A stretch of 9,940 nt of DNA from Actinomycetes bacterium (GTDB lineage: Bacteria; Actinomycetota; Actinomycetes; Actinomycetales; Cellulomonadaceae). Positions 6,603-9,940 of the stretch are shown here, piece by piece. The notes under the pieces are model-generated. The model was not told where the DNA came from, did no database searches, and was given only the letters and a program-made list of their open reading frames with translations. The stretch covers positions 1 to 9,940 of the forward strand of contig JAEWEI010000349.1 in assembly GCA_023389545.1 (NCBI GenBank), in the 5' to 3' direction. Within the stretch, counting starts at the first letter, position 1. Every line of letters begins with the position of its first letter. A program made the translations under genes and the position numbers.

Positions 6603-7480
6603 CTGGGTTCTCCGTCCTGCGGCGTCGCCGGGCCCGTGGGGCGCGCGCTCGCGACGCCCGCCGGCTCGGCGGGTGATCGGCCGGCGAGCACCAGCTCGGC
6701 GACGGCCAGGTCCCAGGGGGTGGTGATCTTCGCGGCGTCCGGGTGGCCGGGGACGACCCACACCGCCTCGCCGAGCTCCTCGACGAGCCCGGCGTCGTCG
6801 GAGGCGGCCACCGACTCGTCATGCGCGCGGAGCCGCCCGGCGGCGTGCGCGCGGTCGAGGAGCTCGCGGGTGAAGCCCTGTGGCGTCTGCACGGCGCGCA
6901 GCTCGTCGCGCGCGACTGTCTCGACCACGGGCCAGCCCTGCGTGTCCGGACCACCCTGGGCGTCCGGCCGGCCCTGTGCGTCGCCTGCGCGCGGGTCGAC
7001 GCGCTTGATCGTGTCGGCGACGGCGAGGCCGGGGACCACTGCGCCGTGGCCCGCGCGCACCGCGTCGATGACACGGCGCACCACCGGCGCCGGGACGAGC
7101 GCACGGGCCGCGTCATGCACCAGCACGAGGTCGGCATCCGGCGGCAGCGCGGCGAGCCCGGCCGCGACGGAGCCTTGGCGGGTGGCCCCGCCGGCCACGA
7201 CGTCGATTCGGGCCCCCCGGGCCGGCGAGTCGAGGCCCGCGAGGCGCAGTGCCCGCTCGAACTCGTGGAGGCGATCGGCGGGAGCGGTGACCACCACCCG
7301 ATCGAGCCGGTCGGCGGGCGCCGCGCCGCTGCCTTCGCGACCCGTAGCGCCCTCGAGGACGGCGCGAACGGCGTGCACCACCAGGGGCTCGCCCCCGAGA
7401 GGCACCAGCGCCTTGGGCAGCGCGTATCCCAGTCGGCTGCCGCTCCCGGCGGCGGTGACGATCGCCGCGACGCTCATCAT
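6599..7480 (-). CDS. ispD: 2-C-methyl-D-erythritol 4-phosphate cytidylyltransferase
   Basis: IspD is the third enzyme of the MEP pathway and joins methylerythritol phosphate to CTP. The 293-residue sequence shows the nucleotidyltransferase signature [20 protein letters not shown] (9-28; Lys23 in the PK motif), [18 protein letters not shown], the DDAGLVEEL segment and [19 protein letters not shown] near the end. It is longer than the usual ~230-240 residues for two reasons: a Gly/Gln/Asp/Pro repeat at about 165-182 in the region of the dimerisation arm, and a ~30-residue Pro/Ala-rich tail. Two adjacent ATGs (7480 and 7477) are possible starts; GGGG lies 4 bases before the first and 7 before the second. 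The gene begins 19 bases after the carD stop and its end overlaps the proposed ispF start, so the three genes are one transcription unit. Confidence 0.95.
   Translation of the reverse strand: MMSVAAIVTAAGSGSRLGYALPKALVPLGGEPLVVHAVRAVLEGATGREGSGAAPADRLDRVVVTAPADRLHEFERALRLAGLDSPARGARIDVVAGGATRQGSVAAGLAALPPDADLVLVHDAARALVPAPVVRRVIDAVRAGHGAVVPGLAVADTIKRVDPRAGDAQGRPDAQGGPDTQGWPVVETVARDELRAVQTPQGFTRELLDRAHAAGRLRAHDESVAASDDAGLVEELGEAVWVVPGHPDAAKITTPWDLAVAELVLAGRSPAEPAGVASARPTGPATPQDGEPS
6610..6613 (-). promoter_or_regulatory. Ribosome binding site for the proposed TTG start of ispF
   Basis: GGAG on the minus strand lies within the last codons of ispD, seven bases before TTG at 6602-6600. The TTG shares bases with the ispD TGA (TTGA), an arrangement typical of translational coupling. 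Confidence 0.5.
6936..6989. repeat. Three degenerate 18-bp tandem repeats inside ispD
   Basis: Three consecutive 18-base units begin with CCCTG at 6936, 6954 and 6972. Units 1 and 2 match at 13 of 18 positions and units 2 and 3 at 11 of 18. Read on the ispD strand they encode [12 protein letters not shown] and TQGWP-type units, an in-frame six-residue repeat. Confidence 0.75.
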
Positions 7481-7499
7481 GCGGCCCCGGATGCTGCTG

Positions 7500-7982
7500 C
7501 TATGACGCCAGGACCTCGTCGAGAATGGCCTCGGCCTTCTCCTCCTCGGTGTGCTCGGCGAGCGCGAGCTCCGAGACGAGAATCTGACGCGCCTTCGCGA
7601 GCATCCGCTTCTCGCCAGCCGAAAGGCCGCGGTCCGCGTCGCGCCGGGAAAGGTCGCGCACGACCTCGGCGACCTTGATCACATCGCCCGAGGCGAGCTT
7701 CTCGAGGTTGGCCTTGTAACGGCGCGACCAGTTGGTCGGCTCTTCGGTGTAAGGCGCGCGCAGCACCTCGAAAACGCGGTCCAGGCCCTCCTGGCCCACG
7801 ACGTCACGAACTCCCACGAGGTCGACGTTCTCCGCCGGAACCTCGATGGTGAGGTCCCCTTGGGCGACCTTCAGCTTGAGGTAGAGCTTGTCCTCGCCGC
7901 GGATGGTCCTCGTCTTGATCTCTTCGATCAGCGCTGCACCGTGGTGCGGGTAGACAACCGTCTCCCCAACAGTGAAAGTCAT
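7500..7982 (-). CDS. carD: CarD-family RNA polymerase-binding transcription regulator
   Basis: The 160-residue product is close in length and sequence to M. tuberculosis CarD, which binds the RNA polymerase beta subunit through an N-terminal Tudor-like domain and stabilises open promoter complexes, notably at rRNA genes. Visible are [20 protein letters not shown] at the start, Arg25, LKVAQGDL, and a helical C-terminal DNA-binding domain with [17 protein letters not shown]. Trp85 corresponds to the Trp85 known to wedge into the promoter, and [20 protein letters not shown] follows. Two positions differ from M. tuberculosis CarD as I recall it: Glu47 in place of Arg47, and Ser112 where M. tuberculosis has Trp in RDLWRR. 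The ATG at 7982 follows a GGGGA ribosome binding site about 9 bases upstream. It heads the carD-ispD-ispF operon and is divergent from the lipoprotein gene. Confidence 0.97.
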   Translation of the reverse strand: MTFTVGETVVYPHHGAALIEEIKTRTIRGEDKLYLKLKVAQGDLTIEVPAENVDLVGVRDVVGQEGLDRVFEVLRAPYTEEPTNWSRRYKANLEKLASGDVIKVAEVVRDLSRRDADRGLSAGEKRMLAKARQILVSELALAEHTEEEKAEAILDEVLAS

Positions 7983-8010
7983 CTGAAGGTGTCCCCTTTC
8001 GCGGTGATCC

Positions 8011-8019
8011 ATCTTATCA
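8011..8019 (-). promoter_or_regulatory. Candidate extended -10 promoter element of the carD operon
   Basis: On the minus strand TGATAAGAT is a TGN extension plus the hexamer TAAGAT (4 of 6 to consensus). It would start transcription near 8004, about 22 bases before the carD ATG, leaving room for its ribosome binding site. No -35 match lies at the usual distance, which an extended -10 can tolerate. An inverted repeat, AAATGGC-N17-GCCATTT (8027-8033 with 8051-8057), brackets the -35 region. Confidence 0.4.
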
Positions 8020-8208
8020 CGGGCAAAAATGGCCCTCCCGGGGCCGCCCAGCCATTTGCGCAGGTCAAGCGACGCGCACACGCACGAGGCGCCAAGAGAG
8101 GTGCGACACACCACTAGGCTGTCGGCAGGGACCTTCGTCCCGGTCGCGTTCGCACCCCCGAACACACGCCCGCACCGCCCCCGTACCGCCCTGCCCCGAG
8201 GAGTCACA

Positions 8209-8772
8209 GTGGTCCGCGCCACGTCCGTCCGCCGCCGGTTCGCCCTCGCAGGCGTTGTCGCGCTCGTGAGCGCCGGACTGGCCGGGTGCTCCGCGACCAA
8301 CGAGATCACCACGCAGCTCGACTACGCGGCGTCCGACGGCGTGCGCGCGACGATCGGCGACGTCACGGCGGAGAACCTGCTGGTCATCACCGCCGGCGAG
8401 GGCGAGCTGGGCGCGCTGCAGGGCGCGTTCACCAACCGCGGCAGCGCCGACGTGGACGTCACCCTGACCACCGAGGACAACACCGAGCTGGCCTCGGTGC
8501 CCGTCGCCGCCGGGTCCACTGTGCTGCTCGGCGGCACGCGCGGCGAGCTCGTCACGTTCACCACGCCGGTGGCGCCCGGCGCCGTCCTGCCCGTGACGCT
8601 CACCACCGGCTCGGCCGGCTCCGAGGCGGTGTCGGTGCCCGTGCTCGACGGGACGCTGTCCGAGTACACGGCGCTCGTGCCCACCGCGACGCCGACCGCC
8701 ACCACCGAGCCGGAGCCGACCACGACGCCCGAGGCCACCGCGACGCCGACGGCCACGCCCACCGCCGGCTGA
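8209..8772 (+). CDS. Small lipoprotein of unknown function with Thr/Pro-rich C-terminal tail
   Basis: This is a 187-residue putative lipoprotein. A basic start (VRRR), a hydrophobic stretch from about 11 to 23 and the lipobox LAGC, with Cys27 as the lipidated residue, indicate export and anchoring to the outer face of the membrane. The mature part (about 28-155) is rich in beta-forming residues and resembles an immunoglobulin-like or copper-chaperone-like sandwich ([32 protein letters not shown]). This is a resemblance of pattern only and I cannot name the family. The last ~30 residues are Thr, Pro, Ala and Glu, a low-complexity tail that is presumably extended and may span or touch the cell wall. 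The GTG start at 8209 has GAGGAG five bases upstream; the frame extends back to 8029 without support. A weak -10-like TAGGCT lies at 8115-8120. It diverges from carD and converges on pstB. Confidence 0.85.
   Translation: MVRATSVRRRFALAGVVALVSAGLAGCSATNEITTQLDYAASDGVRATIGDVTAENLLVITAGEGELGALQGAFTNRGSADVDVTLTTEDNTELASVPVAAGSTVLLGGTRGELVTFTTPVAPGAVLPVTLTTGSAGSEAVSVPVLDGTLSEYTALVPTATPTATTEPEPTTTPEATATPTATPTAG
8681..8750 (+). repeat. Direct repeat in the Thr/Pro tail of the lipoprotein gene
   Basis: The 16-base sequence CCACCGCGACGCCGAC occurs at 8681-8696 and again at 8735-8750, in the same reading frame (54 bases apart), with similar ACC/GCC/CCG-rich sequence between. It encodes the repeated Thr-Ala-Thr-Pro-Thr units and would allow the tail to change length by slippage or recombination. 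Confidence 0.6.
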
Positions 8773-8798
8773 CCGCCGACCACGCGTCCCGCGGCACT

Positions 8799-8845
8799 GC
8801 ATGCGAGCGGCCCCACGACACGTCGTCGTGGGGCCTCTCGCATGC
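8799..8845. terminator. Long bidirectional hairpin between the lipoprotein gene and pstB
   Basis: Two 21-base arms (8799-8819 and 8825-8845) pair along their whole length with a single mismatch (C8808 against T8836) around a 5-base loop. The stem lies 26 bases after the lipoprotein stop and 4 bases beyond the pstB stop, so it can terminate both convergent transcripts. No T run follows on either strand, as is common for terminators of high-GC actinobacteria. Confidence 0.88.
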
Positions 8846-8849
8846 CTGC

Positions 8850-9629
8850 TCAGCCGAAGCGGCCCGAGATGTAGTCCTCGGTGGCCTTCTGGCGCGGCGA
8901 GGAGAACATCGTCGCCGTGTCGTCCAGCTCGACCAGCCGCCCGGGCTCCCCGGTGCCCGCGATCGTGAAGAACGCGGTGCGGTCCGAGACGCGCGCGGCC
9001 TGCTGCATGTTGTGCGTGACGATGACGATCGTGTACTCGGCCTTGAGCTCGGAGATGAGATCCTCGATGGCGAGGGTCGAGATGGGGTCGAGCGCGGAGC
9101 ACGGCTCGTCCATGAGCAGCACCTGCGGGCTGACGGCGATGGCGCGGGCGATGCACAGGCGCTGCTGCTGGCCGCCGGACAGGCCCGCGCCGGGGCGGTC
9201 GAGCCGGTCCTTGACCTCGTTCCACAGGTTCGCGCGGCGCAGCGAGGACTCCACGAGATCCTGGGCGTCGCCCTTGGAGATGCGGCGGTTGTTCAGCCGC
9301 ACGCCCGCCAGCACGTTGCCGGCGATCGACATGGTCGGGAACGGGTTGGGCCGCTGGAAGACCATGCCGACCTGGCGCCGCACCGCCACCGGGTCGATGT
9401 CGCGCCCGTACAGGTCGACGCCGTCGATCTCGACCTTGCCCTCGACGCGCGCGCCCGGCACGACCTCATGCATGCGGTTCAGGGTGCGCAGGAACGTCGA
9501 CTTGCCGCAGCCCGAGGGGCCGATGAACGCGGTCACCGAGCGCGGCTCGATGGACATCTCGACGTCCGCGACGGCCCGGAAGGCGCCGTAGTAGATGTTG
9601 AGGTCCTTGACCTCGATGCGCTGTGCCAT
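8850..9629 (-). CDS. pstB: Phosphate ABC transporter ATP-binding protein
   Basis: PstB is the ATPase of the PstSCAB high-affinity phosphate importer and works as a dimer on the cytoplasmic side of PstC/PstA. The 259-residue sequence has all ABC motifs: Walker [10 protein letters not shown] (37-45), Q-loop Gln92 in [10 protein letters not shown], signature LSGGQQQRL (150-158), Walker [13 protein letters not shown] (170-181) and the H-loop His206 in [13 protein letters not shown]. It ends [11 protein letters not shown] as other PstB proteins do. The ATG at 9629 has AGGAAG six bases upstream. An in-frame ATG at 9683, overlapping the pstA stop as TGATG, would add 18 Pro/Thr-rich residues, but it has no ribosome binding site and the family starts at MAxRIEV. 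It lies 53 bases after pstA and ends just before a strong hairpin. No PHO-box-like repeat is visible in the window; the operon promoter should be upstream, beyond the right edge. Confidence 0.97.
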   Translation of the reverse strand: MAQRIEVKDLNIYYGAFRAVADVEMSIEPRSVTAFIGPSGCGKSTFLRTLNRMHEVVPGARVEGKVEIDGVDLYGRDIDPVAVRRQVGMVFQRPNPFPTMSIAGNVLAGVRLNNRRISKGDAQDLVESSLRRANLWNEVKDRLDRPGAGLSGGQQQRLCIARAIAVSPQVLLMDEPCSALDPISTLAIEDLISELKAEYTIVIVTHNMQQAARVSDRTAFFTIAGTGEPGRLVELDDTATMFSSPRQKATEDYISGRFG

Positions 9630-9682
9630 CGGATCTTCCTGTCGTGTCCGGGGGGTGGGTCCGGGAGTGGTCGGGGTGGCCA

Positions 9683-9940
9683 TCAGCGGGGCAGCTTCGG
9701 CGCGAACATGCGGGTGATGAGGCGGGCCACCAGGTTCAGCAGCATCACGATGAGGATGAGCACGAGCGCCGCGGCCCACGCCCGCAAGTACGCGATGTCG
9801 GGGATGCAGGCGACGCTCGCGTCGTTGCACGGCGTCAGGCCCTGGCTGTACTGCCGGTAGACGTACACGGGCAGCGTCATCATGCGGCCCTCGAAGAGGT
9901 TGTAGTTGATCGAGTCGATGACGCCGACGGTGATGAGCAG
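9683..9940 (-). CDS. pstA: Phosphate ABC transporter permease PstA (N-terminus beyond window edge)
   Basis: The frame is open from the right edge to a TGA at 9683-9685 and gives the last 85 residues of a membrane protein. It reads as a gly/ile-rich helix end ([10 protein letters not shown]), a periplasmic loop with [12 protein letters not shown], then a hydrophobic segment ([22 protein letters not shown]) and a short basic cytoplasmic tail ending PKLPR. This fits the end of PstA, the second permease subunit of the phosphate importer, and pstB follows directly on the same strand. The loop contains two cysteines (CNDASVAC), which could form a disulphide on the outer side. Most of the protein, including the ATPase-coupling loop, is outside the window. 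Confidence 0.9.
   Translation of the reverse strand: MLITVGVIDSINYNLFEGRMMTLPVYVYRQYSQGLTPCNDASVACIPDIAYLRAWAAALVLILIVMLLNLVARLITRMFAPKLPR

Noticed and set aside
5865..7505. 546-residue plus-strand frame opposite ispF and ispD
   Set aside because: It is antisense to two strongly recognised enzymes; long open frames are expected on the opposite strand at this GC content.
8286..9860. 524-residue plus-strand frame across the lipoprotein, hairpin and pstB
   Set aside because: It is out of frame with the lipoprotein and antisense to pstB, with an Arg/His/Ala-rich meaningless composition.

Overview
The window is very GC-rich, and almost every true codon ends in G or C. That bias, together with an actinobacterial CarD, the carD-ispD-ispF order and a nearby pst phosphate-transport operon, points to a high-GC actinobacterium. 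I think a Micrococcales member of the Cellulomonas type is most likely, but this is inference from gene style, not a database match. No rRNA, tRNA, insertion sequence, CRISPR array or phage gene is visible.

Left part (1-5607), accessory metabolism. A minus-strand group holds a TetR-type regulator, an MFS exporter overlapping it by 4 bases (GTGA), and, 132 bases further on, a PLP-dependent alanine-racemase/D-threonine-aldolase-fold enzyme that runs off the left edge. Divergent from the regulator is a D-arabinono-1,4-lactone oxidase family flavoenzyme, followed 69 bases later by a zinc-free NADPH:quinone-oxidoreductase-like enzyme. The 156-base divergent intergenic region carries six GTCA/TGAC half-sites in 72 bases, so the TetR protein probably controls both directions from there. 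The shared substrate is not evident.

Middle (5608-6077), a junction. It holds inverted repeats that could terminate transcription between convergent genes, a probable 54-residue unknown gene, and about 230 bases with no further gene. cysS, which often follows ispF in actinobacteria, is not here, so the conserved and accessory blocks may have been joined at this point.

Right part (6078-9940), conserved core. carD-ispD-ispF form a tight minus-strand operon: an RNA polymerase-binding transcription factor followed by two steps of the MEP isoprenoid pathway. Divergent from carD is a small lipoprotein of unknown function with a Thr/Pro-rich tail. It converges on pstB, and the two are separated by a near-perfect 21-bp-stem hairpin. 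pstB and the 3' part of pstA, encoding the ATPase and a permease subunit of the high-affinity phosphate transporter, fill the right edge on the minus strand.

The points most worth a second look are the half-site array at 3163-3234, the Glu at CarD position 47 (Arg in M. tuberculosis CarD), an 18-bp tandem repeat that lengthens the likely dimerisation arm of IspD, the likely TTG start of ispF, and the co-located flavo-oxidase / PLP-enzyme / exporter set. I did not find a clearly new biological system.
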